Part shown: in pieces, positions 37,101-48,400 of the stretch
Layout: each line of letters starts with the position of its first letter
Position numbering within the stretch: the first letter of the stretch is position 1
Assembly (NCBI RefSeq): GCF_022376445.1
Contig: NW_025954962.1
Span: 620,001 to 684,000 of the forward strand
DNA from: Fomitopsis serialis
Lineage: Eukaryota > Basidiomycota > Agaricomycetes > Polyporales > Fomitopsidaceae
Reading direction: 5' to 3'
Length of the DNA stretch: 64,000 nucleotides
Translations under genes and position numbers: made by a program
The notes under the pieces: generated by a model
Databases searched by the model: none
The model's input: only the letters and a program-made list of their open reading frames with translations
What the model was told of the DNA's origin: nothing

Positions 37101-40100
37101 CCACGCCCTGAGTTGCCTAGTTACTCCGCGTTTGAGACGGCGTTCGAACGCTATGCTGCAGCACGCGAAGTCACCGTTCCGGTGAAATCAAAGATCGAGA
37201 CGGAGTTCTTCGACCTGAACCGTCCCAAGAACGCGTGGAGGAAGAAGTTTGCCTTCACCCACGAGAACCAACCCGACAACGGTCAGGACTCCCAGTTCAA
37301 ACTGATGCCATTCCAGGTTGACGGCGTGAACTGGCTGTGCGACAACTGGTGGAACCACCAGAATTGCATCCTTGCCGACGAGATGGGTCTGGTAAGACAA
37401 CTTGTGAGTCACCCTGAGCTGCAACTGACCGCACGACTCGCAGGGAAAGACAGTGCAGATCGCGTCGTTCATCGGGCATGTGGCCTCGCAACAGAAGGCG
37501 TTCCCGGCCCTCGTTGTGGTTCCTAACTCGACGATCTCGAACTGGGTGCGCGAGTTCGAGCGCTGGGCTCCGAAACTTCGCGTTGTGCCCTTCTACGGAG
37601 AGGCGAAGGCTCGAGAGATCATCAAGAAGTACGAGCTCTTCCATCCAAAGGACAATGTCTTGCCGAAGACCACCGGGGCGAAGTATCACGTTCTCGTCAC
37701 CACGTACGAGATGATCACTAATCCGAAAGACTTCACCCCGGTCTTCAAGAACACGCCTCGGTGGGAAGTTCTTGTCGTTGACGAGGGTCAGAGACGTAAG
37801 TGTCGTCTCAAATATACGTATGCGGATAGCTGAGGGTAGGGCAGTCAAAAACGATACCAGTCTCATCTTCAAGAAGCTCAAGGAATTGAACACGATGCAC
37901 CGCGTCATCATGACCGGGGTATGTTGGTGCTGTGATTGTTCTTGACTCGTTCTCATGCATCGCACAGACGCCTTTGAACAACAACATCAGAGAGCTGTTT
38001 AATCTCATGAACTTCCTGGATCCCGGACAATGGACTGATCTTGCTGGCCTGGCGAGGCAGTACGAAGAGCTCACTGAAGACAAGGTCAAAGAACTTCATA
38101 CGAAACTCAAGCCGTATTTCCTGCGACGTATCAAGTCAGAGGTGCTACAGTTGCCGCCCAAGGTCTGATTTTGCCTCACTACGGAACCACATACGCTCAC
38201 ATTGCGACCGCAGAACGAGGTCATTGTACCTGTCAGTATGGCGCCACTCCAGAAGGAAGTCTATCGATCCATCCTGAGTGAGCATCGAACAAATATGCAT
38301 GTATTTGCTTCTCACTGTTGCACTAGGTCAGAACCTGGGTGTCTTGCACAATCTCGTCGCAGGTTCTACTGGTGCTAAGGTGAATGCTGCAGTCAGCAAG
38401 GCAAATATGAACAACATTCTGATGCAGCTGCGGAAGTAAGTTGTACGGTTCTCGGCTGGCGCGCAAAGACTAAACACTTGAAATTCCAGATGTTTGCAAC
38501 ATCCTTATCTCGTCTCAGAGGAGATTGAACCCAAGGGCCTCACACAAGAGGAGACACATGCCAAGCTCATCGACGCCAGCTCGAAGCTGGGGCTTCTCAA
38601 GACGTTGTTACCGAAGCTACGGGAGAGGGGGCATCGTGTGCTCCTATTCAGTCAGGTTGGTCCTCTGGCGACACTCAACTACGTGATCTCACAGTACATT
38701 AGTTCTCCATCGCGTTGAATGTGATTGAAGACTTCCTCATTGGAGAAGGAACCAAGTATCTCCGCCTGGTACGTGTAGCCCTTGACCTTCCCTTCATCCA
38801 CGGAGAACTCAATGTGCGACCCCAAGGACGGCAACACCAAGCAAGCAGACCGACAGAAGGGCATGGACGAGTTCAACAAGCCGGATTCAGATGTTTTCAT
38901 ATACCTCCTGACGACACGCGCTGGGGAGTTGGAATCAATCTTTGGACGGCGGATACTGTCATCATCTTCGATCCCGACTTCAACCCACATCAGGTATGTC
39001 CAGCATTTCCATTCTGACCTCATGACTGACATACACGCTTCACAGGATCTTCAAGTACGATTTCTACAATTTGGCACTTCTCAGTACTAACGACAGAGAC
39101 CACAGGCTATCGCGCGAGCTCACAGATACGGGCAGAAGAAGACATGTCTTGTCTTCAAGTTGATGGTCAAAGGCTCGGCTGAGGGTAGGACGGCGTATCT
39201 CGCACCTTGACATGCGGTGGACTGATCGAGACAACAGACAAGATCGTACAGACCGGCAAGAAGAAGCTTGTACTTGATCATCTAATCGTGCAGAAGATGG
39301 ACGACGAAGACGGTTCGAAAGAAGACGTTCAATCAATCCTAATGTTCGGAGCGCAGGCTCTCTTCCAAGAGGAGCAGAACGCCGAGAATCGTCAGATACA
39401 TTGTCAGTATCCTGTTGCTCCAATTATGACACGTGCTGAGACATCAGCAGATTCTGAACATGACATCGACAAGCTCATTGAGCGGACCGAGCAGGAAGGC
39501 GACGAGTTGGAATCGGAAGCGAGTGCCAATGCGGCCTTCACCTTTGCCAAGATATGGTCTGCGGACAAGGACGAGCTCGAAGAGGTTCAAGAAGACATCA
39601 ACGGAGATCAAATGGACTCCTGGGCACAAACGTTGGAGCGCATAGCTGCGGAGCGGGCCAAAGTCCAGGCTGCTGAGATGACTGGGCGCGGTGTTCGTCG
39701 TAAGGCTGCGGCAGTGTTCCCTCAGGTATGTAGCGATACGTGGGCGATATCTGCCTCTGATTTGATGTCGTTTTTAGCAAGACCTCGGCCCAGATGATAC
39801 GGACTCGCCGCTCAAGAATAGCAAGAAGATTGGCAAACACCGAGGGAAAGGCAAGAAGACAAAGTCTCATGTCTCTGAGGAATCCGAGGCGTACGCCGCA
39901 CCTCCTAGCGCATCTGAGAGCGATAGCACTTCCAGCCATCCGTTGTCGCGGGACGATGATGTACTCGCAGAGTTCACTCAAAACACTCTACCTCCCATCC
40001 CCCCTACCGCACAGGCTTCCACCTCGAAGACATCGCCCCAGCCTGTTCAGTTGAACGCAATCCGCGATCGGAAAAAGGTCGCTTCTAGTGCGATCGAGCG

Positions 40101-41029
40101 GACGGAAAGTCCTCAGCCGCTCTCGCCCATCCAGAACACGAATGACCCTCGTTGTGGTCTCTGCGAAGGTTATCATGGAGATCAGCCGTGTAATATGACG
40201 GAAGACCCTGAGAATTTGGTCGAATACAGGCTTATGCTGCTTACACATGCTGGTGAGGAACCGCTTGAGGATCGTGTACGTCCCTCTTCTTCCCTGTCAG
40301 ATCAAAATCTGACACCTCCTTCCTGGCCAGCGCGCCGCAATCAAGGCCATTGACGAGACACTGTATAAGCGTGGAATGATCCACCTGATTTACGGTCAGC
40401 CTCTGCACCTGCTAGAGCGACCGGCCAAGGAGGGCAAGCCTTTGCACAAGAAGCCCAAGCTGGAGGCATCATTACCCAAACGCAAGTCAATGCCCGTCTC
40501 AAGTCAGATGGGCCGCGAGTCTGGCAGCTCAAAGCCTTCCACGACTGCCAACAAGTCCCTTTCGTCGTCCGCAAAGGCCGAAGCAGGTACGGATCCTCTC
40601 GGACACGCTGAAGGAGAGAAGCGTATGGTATCTTTGCCTCGGACGCGGCCGTCTGGGAATGCCCATGCTGTCGCAGGACCTTCCAAGCGCCCTTCGTCGC
40701 CTCTACTATCCACAGAACCACCCAAGGCAAAGAAATTTAAGAGTACCGATGCCTTGGGTTGTCCAGTGTGTGGTGGGATGGTTCATCATCTAGTTAAAGA
40801 CTGCCCAGAAGTCAAGGCGGGTCCGAAAAGGTGTGTGACGGCTTATTGAAACCCGTACTCCGAAAACTGAACAGAGTGCAGGGTCAAGAAAGCCATCAGG
40901 AGACTGGAAGATGATCCCGTCCATGCGGCTACGGTCAATGCGCTCAGTAACATACTCGTCAAGCAGCAGAGGAAAGCCCTGGCGAACGTGGCTCCCGCAG
41001 CGCCTTCTGCGATTGAACTCAGCGACTAG
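34174..41029 (+). CDS. Mit1/Mi-2-like chromatin remodeler (PHD, chromodomains, SNF2)
   Basis: CHD3/Mi-2-type ATPase most like fission yeast Mit1, the remodeler of the SHREC heterochromatin-silencing complex. The ATG at 34174 opens MTEPPSDPPLL. In order: a basic, acidic-patch N-region; a PHD-type zinc cluster (CEKCHRLP near 35490, RCLKCPVAAHWNC, FICTSC near 35900, then more Cys pairs); a chromodomain-like block, EYLVKWVDRSYRRTSWVPHG (36385-36444); a KG repeat; a second block, FFKWDDLGYEDASWD (about 37000-37100); and the SNF2 core with ADEMGLGKT, motif II VVDEGQRLKN, MTGTPLNNN, LLFSQ and ARAHRYGQKK. The C-terminus has two CCHC-like knuckles (CGLCEGYHGDQPC at 40153 and CPVCGGMVHHLVKDC at 40761). 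One-base breaks lie near 35590, 35885, 35930, 36075, 36184 and 38925. Nuclear function is inferred from family. Confidence 0.85.
36757..36807 (+). repeat. hexamer repeat coding a Lys-Gly tract
   Basis: AAGGGC-like units coding alternating Lys and Gly, between the two chromodomain-like blocks of the Mit1-like protein. Probably a flexible basic linker and a likely site of length variation. Confidence 0.75.
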
Positions 41030-41374
41030 TAATAGTATTCACGCTAATATCGCTTTATCTTACGACCGCATGTAGTTAGCATAACATTCATCTTGTGCAC
41101 TCATACATCTTGCTAGTATTGCTACGATATAGTATTCTGGTTTGGACGCAGTCGTCCGGAGTGGCGGGTGCCGCGAGTCGCGTGGGAGCTCGGCCACGCA
41201 GGGCCACGCATGAAGTGAACGTGTGGCCGGGAGCGGACCCACAAAAACAACTCTAAACTGCACCATAACGAGCCCTCGCCACTCCCTCGCCCGGCAGATT
41301 GGACCAGTCGGACAATCGCCATCGACACAGCTGGCGATTCTTTGATGGTGAAGGCGCAAGTCAAAGGCTATAGC

Positions 41375-42621
41375 ATGCAGTCCGATGCACAGAAATGGTC
41401 GACCCCCCCTGCAGGTGCGTTGTACGCCTCGTCAGCGCCGTCCATCCAGTTCTCACACAACCTTCGCAGATGGCACGTGGTCCCCCACAACCTCCGCTGC
41501 AGGCCCAGCAGCTGCAAAGGCTCCCCATAACCCAGGCTTGAAGCGCCCACGCTCTTCGTCCAACGCCATGGAGTCCCTTCCTCCTGCGCCCAAACTGCGT
41601 GGCGACATCATCTTAGAGGTCTTCACGCACAAGAGTCTGCGTTTCCCTGGAGCACCGATCGACGAGGACTCGGAGTTTGGCGACAACGAACGGCTGTCTA
41701 TACTGGGGGAGAAGGTGCTTGAGCTCGCCGTGACTTCTGCGCTGTTCAGCAAGAGGCCGATGTTGAAAGCAGAGGACATAGAGGTGGGCCACACATGAGC
41801 TTGTATGGAGCTTTGTTCTGATCAGTCGCGATTCCAGATACAAAGGCATGAAACACTGTCGGACGCAAACATCGAGAACTGGGTCGCCGCTTACAAGATG
41901 AGAGAGAAGGTCCGCTGCAGTGCCGATGCCGTGTTGTCGCTCTCCACTCCGAAGGTGGCGTAACGTTTCTCAGTGCACAAACTCGCTCACATCTGATCTC
42001 GGATATAGGAAGCACGTCTTCTTTTCCACTCGTACGTGGGCGGCATCTTCGCCCAGAACGGCATGAGCACCATCCAGAACTGGATAGGACAGTTGGTGGA
42101 TCCTAACTACGAGCCTGATTCCGGGCAGGCATTTGAGTCCGAGGTGTACAACGCATACAAGAAGATCAAGACTGAAGCTATGGCCTCGCCGCCTCCTCCG
42201 CCCATGCCGCAGCCGCCGCCGCCTCCTTCGCAGCCGCCGCCGCCAATGCCAATGCCGACCATGAACCCTCTCGCTCCTGCTCAGCCGCAGACCGCGTTCT
42301 TACCGCTCTTTAACCAGACTGCCAACCAACGCAGGTTGACGGTTGAATACCCCGCTACATTTACTGGTCCTGCTCACGCTGGTCGCTGGACCGTACAGTG
42401 TGTCGGTACGTTACTGATTCTTCTCGCGCGGGTTGCCGTTCCACTCAACGGCCTGTTCAGTGAACGGTATGCCCAAAGGTGAAGGCGCCGGTGCTAGCAA
42501 GCAGCTTGCTAAAGAGGAGGCTGCCAGACAAGCTTACTATGCCATGGGCTGGGCGCCACGTACGCAATGGCGTTTATTGTTGCCGCATTGTACTGACTCG
42601 CGGGTTTCTTAAGGTGCCTGA
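41375..42621 (+). CDS. RNase III-like (degenerate) plus dsRNA-binding domain protein
   Basis: The ATG at 41375 opens MQSDAQKWSTPPA. A short intron (about 41416-41470) leads to a linker with KRPRSSS. The RNase III-like domain follows: LEVFTHKSLRFPG, NERLSILGEKVLELAV where active enzymes have NERLEFLGDAVL, and HSYVGGIFAQNG where they have FEAYVGG. The first Glu is kept. The second Glu of the signature is Ser, its Asp is Glu, and by my alignment the later catalytic Asp and Glu are Leu and His, so cleavage activity is doubtful. A poly-Pro segment (42190-42265) links to a dsRBD-like end: RWTVQCVVNGMPKGEGAGAS and KQLAKEEAARQAYYAMGW. The stop at 42619-42621 follows a last small exon. It lies 345 bp behind the Mit1-like gene on the same strand. 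A dsRNA-binding scaffold or mitoribosomal-type role is possible. Confidence 0.75.
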
Positions 42622-45440
42622 GCTCGACAAATTTTTCTAAGATGTGATCGCTCGTCAAGGTGTAGTTGTACCATCACATACTAGCATGGCCGACCCCGAG
42701 TCAGTGTCATCGCTCTCCCGAGTGTGGTGGCGCTGACGCGGTCTCGTGGAATAAATATGGGCGTTCTTTGCATCCATATTCTGTGACCCATGCTAGTTTG
42801 CAATGGTTCAAATTTGAGCCAGTCTCATGAGCAGCAAGATATGGTACAACCTACTGCAACCCGCTTACCTGACTAGTCCGCATAAGTGAGATTCGTTCGA
42901 ATGCGGGCAAGGGAGAGCGGCCAGGCGTGACAGATGATGAGTGCGTTCGAGTGCATCTCACTTATGCATCTTACTCAGGCGAGCGGATTGCGGTGGATTG
43001 GCCCAACTTGTGAGCTGCATGAGTGGCCAATTCACTGCTCGCCCCCTTGTCGTTCCTTACCGCACTCGAAATGCAGACCCCAAGCGCCTGGTGCGCTCTC
43101 AGTTATCGCGTGCAGTCTTGCCATCGCCATGCGCTATGCTATCATTCCGTCCTCAATCCTTGTATTCTGCGACAGATAGGGTGTATCTCTTGTTGTATGA
43201 CTTCCAAAATCGCTCTCAATGTTCCACCTTTGTAGCTTTCAATTGTACCGTGCTTCTTGCGCTTTATAGTACTAGAACTTTTCGTGCCTGCCTCGTGGCT
43301 TCCTCGCTGTGTGATGATATGCGGACTGCGATGTTGATCGGTCGTGTGGTTAAAGAGCGGTAAGAACCACGGTCTGTGATTGACCAGGAGAACAGGACCT
43401 TGGACCGCTTGCTCACCGGTGAAGGCGGCTGCATAGGAGATGGTTGGAGCCGCATGGTCGGAAGAGGTGACGAGCCCGTAGGCCCAGTCTTGATCTTCTA
43501 TGCGTTGTGCGCTTTGGGCTCAAATGTTTGACTAGGACCGGGCTCGTGCTTAGGGTTTATCGGTTGCCCTATCCGCGTCTGAGCTGTGGCCTTGTCTTCG
43601 GAGCGTACATGCGGTCGTGGGCGAGTGGACTCAAGGCATGCTTTCAATACCCAATCGACACGAGCGAGTCGCAGGACACACGGAGATGAGGGTGTGTCGA
43701 GGCCTGGGACACGTCTCTGGAACGGCTCGAACGTGATTTAACTTAGGTGAGGATACTTCTTTACTACATTGGGTCTTGCTGATATAGACTCGTTGAATGG
43801 GCGACCCTATGTCAGAGTCTGTCTGTACTGCGCTCGACGACATCTCTATTGTGGAGACACTCACTGTCGAACCCATGCTTGGAGCGACACGCTTCAGGTA
43901 TTGCGGTCGACAAAAACATGTCCTAATCGTACTTTACCGGTCCCATACGGAGGGCAGTGTAACGAAGTTACGAACTACATGTGTCCTGGATCATGAATTG
44001 GCACAGCGCGCACCAGTACCACAGCTTGGTCATCGGCGCCGCGCAGTCCTCGCGCTGACTACTTGTGCTGATAAAGAAAAGTCATACCTTGTTTGACCTC
44101 GAAACCGCCGGTCAATTGGCGTCGACAGAAGTATGTTAGCCTGGGCATCATAAGGCGTCCACCTGGCCAGCTCGAGGCAATCTGACTCAATCTGTTCTCT
44201 GCGGTGTTTGCCAATCAGACCTACTCCGAGGAAGCCACGGAAGCATGGCGAACCGCTGCGAACAGGTTTCAAAACATTCGACGAAGCGGGGATGGAAAGG
44301 AAGAAGACATAGTGGGCGCACATGGGCAGGCTGGCGGAGAGGTCGTGTTCAACCTTGTCGACTGCAGTGGTCAGACGTGATGGAATGGGGGTTATTGAAT
44401 CACACTAGTCTCACCTCGACTCATCGTGCATCGCCCTACAGTTGATGAACGTAGGAGCGTCTTTATTGCGAAGACATTCGGCGTTAACTTGGACCGTGGA
44501 CTGGCCTCGACCAAAACGCAAAGTGCATGCGGTCTATATTGATTTTCATCTTGCACCTCGCTAGCATGGGATACCTACATAGCACAATGCACTGGGAAGT
44601 GTTTCTCAGCATGCATTTCATGACAGGACCTGGGGAAGGGGACGACAAAGTCGGACGGTGTCTGGACGTGAGAGAGGAGATTGTACGCCTCTGCACAATC
44701 GCCCAGCTACGGGAGTTGAAAATTGACCACGCGTCAATCTGAGCCCTGCTGCCAGAAATGTTGAGACGGGCTGTACACACCAAACTCTGAGCTATTAGCA
44801 AGGCTCAATCGTCCTGGGTCACATGCCGTTGGCACTGCAACAACGTCGCACGCACCGGGCAAGCGAGGAGTGTGGATAGCTGCGTGAGTTCGCGGGGACA
44901 GGAGAGCGGGATGACAGATGAGACGGGAGTCTGACAAATGCACCGGCATACCGATAGGGAAGTGGTTTGGCCGAAGCCCTTTGGCCGGATTATGAGGTCC
45001 TCGACCTGTGTCAACCGCGGATCTCGGTGCAATGACTAATGGGCGTCGTTGCGACAATTAGAGTCGCGGTGGCGAGGATGCGGGTCCTCCCGCTTCCACC
45101 CTACTCCTCCAACTAGCGGGGCCCTACCCTCCACGCCTGCGCACCCTGCCACAGCAGACCACCGCATCGCCCGTCGAGCACACAGCAGGAGTCACAGAGC
45201 CAAAAGAGAAGGAGACCTGTCGGAGCCGCAGGAGACACAAAAAGGGAGAGGTGAGACTTTTCTCCCCGTTGTCCGGGCTGCTGAGTCACGTGTGGCCAAA
45301 GCTCAGGCGCTCGCTCGTCGAGCTCAACTTGTCCTCTGTACTTGACTTGAACGGGTCCGTCCTCGTCGTCGCAGACGGGCTTCTCTCTTAACCGCTTCCT
45401 TGACGACCTCTGCCGCCACCTGCGACTCAGCGGGAACACA
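42622..45440. other. 2.8-kb gene-free gap
   Basis: Open frames of up to 140 codons occur here but none shows a recognisable motif, coding bias or consistent splice sites. A hairpin-type inverted repeat lies at 42880-42967. The right 400 bp must carry the promoter of the SNF2-RING gene. This is the largest stretch of unexplained sequence in the window. Confidence 0.5.
42880..42967. repeat. imperfect inverted repeat (hairpin)
   Basis: Arms GCATAAGTGAGA (42880-42891) and TCTCACTTATGC (42956-42967) are perfect reverse complements. Pairing extends inward imperfectly through TCGAA to about 25 bp per arm, with 21 of 25 positions matching by eye. The spacer is short. It could be a miniature element end pair or a structured transcript. 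Confidence 0.6.
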
Positions 45441-48400
45441 ATGCCGTCTCCGGGCTCTACCAGCACAGCCTCACATGAGACATCTCACTCGGCTCTGCCG
45501 TCCATGCAGTCCTACTCTCGGTCGAATCCCATTGACCTGACGCTCGACGACGACGACCGTGACCCATACCAGCCTCAGGACAGGCTTCTCAAACGACCGT
45601 GTACAAGCACGCGCAGCTTCAATGCCTCTTGTGAATCTATCTTGGAGGAGCGCGCGCGCTCTCAATCGCAGTCCTCTGGCCTTACACCTGTAATGTCCGC
45701 GTCTGCAATCCTTCCTCCCGTAGGGCAGCCAAACATATCCTCGCACCTATCTCAGTGGCAGCACCATTCGCCTTTCCAAGGGCCACAGCCTCCTATACCA
45801 TCTTCTATTCGTCCGCCACCATTCACCGGCCCGTCCACTTCCTCTGCGTTTTTCCCTGACCGCACCAAGTCTGAATCCATGCAGCGGCCTCCTATGCTTG
45901 CCCCATCTCCTTCGCGCCACGGACTTGAGCGGTCAAATAGCTCATTCCGACAGGTGATTGATTTGACGAGTTCTCCTTCCCCTCCGCCATCTCGTCCCCT
46001 ACAACCCCAGCAGGGCAACCTGCCGCCCGATTTACCTCCCAAGACACCCGTATGTATCGGACAGCTGACTGTCACAGCGCTCGTCCTGTACCCGATACCA
46101 TATCTCTCCACCCAAGAGCATGCGGACACCGAGTGGGCGCCGGTACGGTTGACTTACGAACATACGCCGCACAAGGCGGCAGGGTCGGAGACAATACATA
46201 TCAAGACGCCTAATGGCAAGTCCCCCGCGGGCGAGGTTCTGCAGGGCGAGAGCTTCGCCTTCGTAGAGCAGAAGGCCGCCACTTTCTTGGGCCCCATGTT
46301 GGGGAAGGGTCTCATCCGATTAGATGCTAAAGTGCGGCGTGGCATGCCGAATGTAAGTCCTCCAGTATCGCATCATTGTCTTGTCTAATGGGGCCTGCAA
46401 GCTCCCCATATTGCCTTTGCAACTGTTAGTTTACACGCCCAAGGGCAACATACCCGTCGTCGCGAACTACCTACAGCAATCCGGGTTCCTACTGGATCAC
46501 CCGACGCTGCCCGGAGACATCCACCGCGTAATGAACTCCTATTACTACAACCCACATAATCCTCCGGCCGGAGGACACAGTCGAAACAACCACCATAATG
46601 GCCGCATGGGCTACTCCGGGCCAGGAGGCAGCAATATGGGTCGATGGGCCGCTCCCGGAGTACCCGGCAAGAGCGTGGAAATTCAGCGGAGCCAGGTGGA
46701 CGAGTTGTTCAAGAGCTTACAAGACGGTGAGGAGCTGCAGGAGACCGATCCTCGTGAGTGAACGCGCCCTATATTTTTTCATGGGATCCTTGGCTGACTT
46801 GGTCCATAGCACCTGAGATAGCGACGACGCTTTATCCTCACCAGAAGAAGGCGCTGACGTTCCTCTTGGAAAGAGAACGGGAGCGCCCCGGCTCAGGGCC
46901 GTCGGGCAACTATTCGTCGCTGTGGCAGGAGCGGAGGAATCCGATTACTGGTCAACGCTCGTGGCTGCATCTCATTACGCAGCGGGAGATTCATCAGGAA
47001 CCTCAGGAAGCTAAGAGCTCGATACTTGCAGATGACGTGCGTATCAAACGCTGTCTGTATGCTCCTGTGCTGATTGTTTCGTCGGTGAAACGTAGATGGG
47101 TTTGGGAAAGACCATTACATGCGTCTCCCTCATCGCTGTAACGTTATCTTCGGCACGTCAACATGCCGCTACGCCCGTTGTGCGGCCGAGTGCACCCCCC
47201 GAGCCTCCGGGGCCTCCACTATCTGCCGATCATTTTGCCGGAAGTGTGTGGGGTATGCCGACGCAGCACGGACAAGGCAGCTGTTCAACTTCCAAGGGCA
47301 AAGCGAAGTCTTCCCGGGACCAGGATCGCGAGCAGGCCGGGTACACGAGGGCGTGTCGCATCAAAGTCCGAACGCGGGCCACGTTGATCGTCTGTCCGCT
47401 CTCGACAGTCGTCAACTGGGAGGACCAGTTTCGAGAGCATTGGCGGGCGAAGTCCAGGTCGTGGGCGGTGGCGGCGGCAGTGCAAGTGGTGCTCCCAGTG
47501 GGACTTCTACGCCCTGCGGCAGTGCCTTCATCAACGGCCCTGGAATGTACACCTTTCCTTCCAGCTCATCGTCGATTCCGGTGAAATCGGAAGCGCAAGT
47601 GCCCCCTGGGCGCGTCCGCGAAGGAACGCCACTCCGCGTCTATGTCTACCACGGCAATGCACGACGCCCCGATCCCACTTTCCTTGCGGACTTCGACGCC
47701 GTAATTACCACGTACTCGACTCTAGCTTCGGAGTTTTCGAAGCAGTCAAAGAGTATTGCTTCCGCGGGGGATGATGATGACGAGGATGACAATAGCTCGG
47801 ATGGCGAGCGTCTTGAGGTCGACGAAAGGGGAAATCAATTCATCAAGCTCTCGAAGCCGAAGAAGGCTGGCAAAAAGAGAAAGAAATGCGGCGTCAACGG
47901 CGTGGAGGCGACGAGTCCCTTGCAGAGCGTGGACTGGTTTAGAGTCGTCCTCGACGAGGCGCAGTGAGTGTTCTTCGTTTATCTCCTCAACGGCATCGGC
48001 GTTTATTGACCCGCGAACGGCTAGCTCGATCAAGGAGACGAGTACCGTCGCCTGCCGCGCTTCTTGCGATCTCGTCGCCGATCGTCGACTGTGCTTGACG
48101 GCACACCAGTTCAGAATAAGCTGGATGACGTGTTTGCGCTTGTCAAGTTCCTCCGCTTAGACCCGCTCGATGACAAGGGCATCTGGACGGAGTTCATCGG
48201 CACGCCTGTCAAGTACGGACAGCCCCTCGGTGTTGCTCGTCTACAAACGATCATGAAGTGTATTACCCTCCGTCGAACCAAAGAGTCGACGGCGGAGGAC
48301 GGTCGCAAGATCCTCTCGCTACCTCCCAGGAAGGATGAACTGCGGTATCTCAAGTTCGACCCTGAGGAGCAAGCGATATACGACCAGTTCTTCACCGAGT

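Noticed and set aside
42941..43363. 140-codon plus-strand frame in the large gap
   Set aside because: Cys/Leu/Arg-rich with no recognisable domain, no coding bias and no neighbouring exons.
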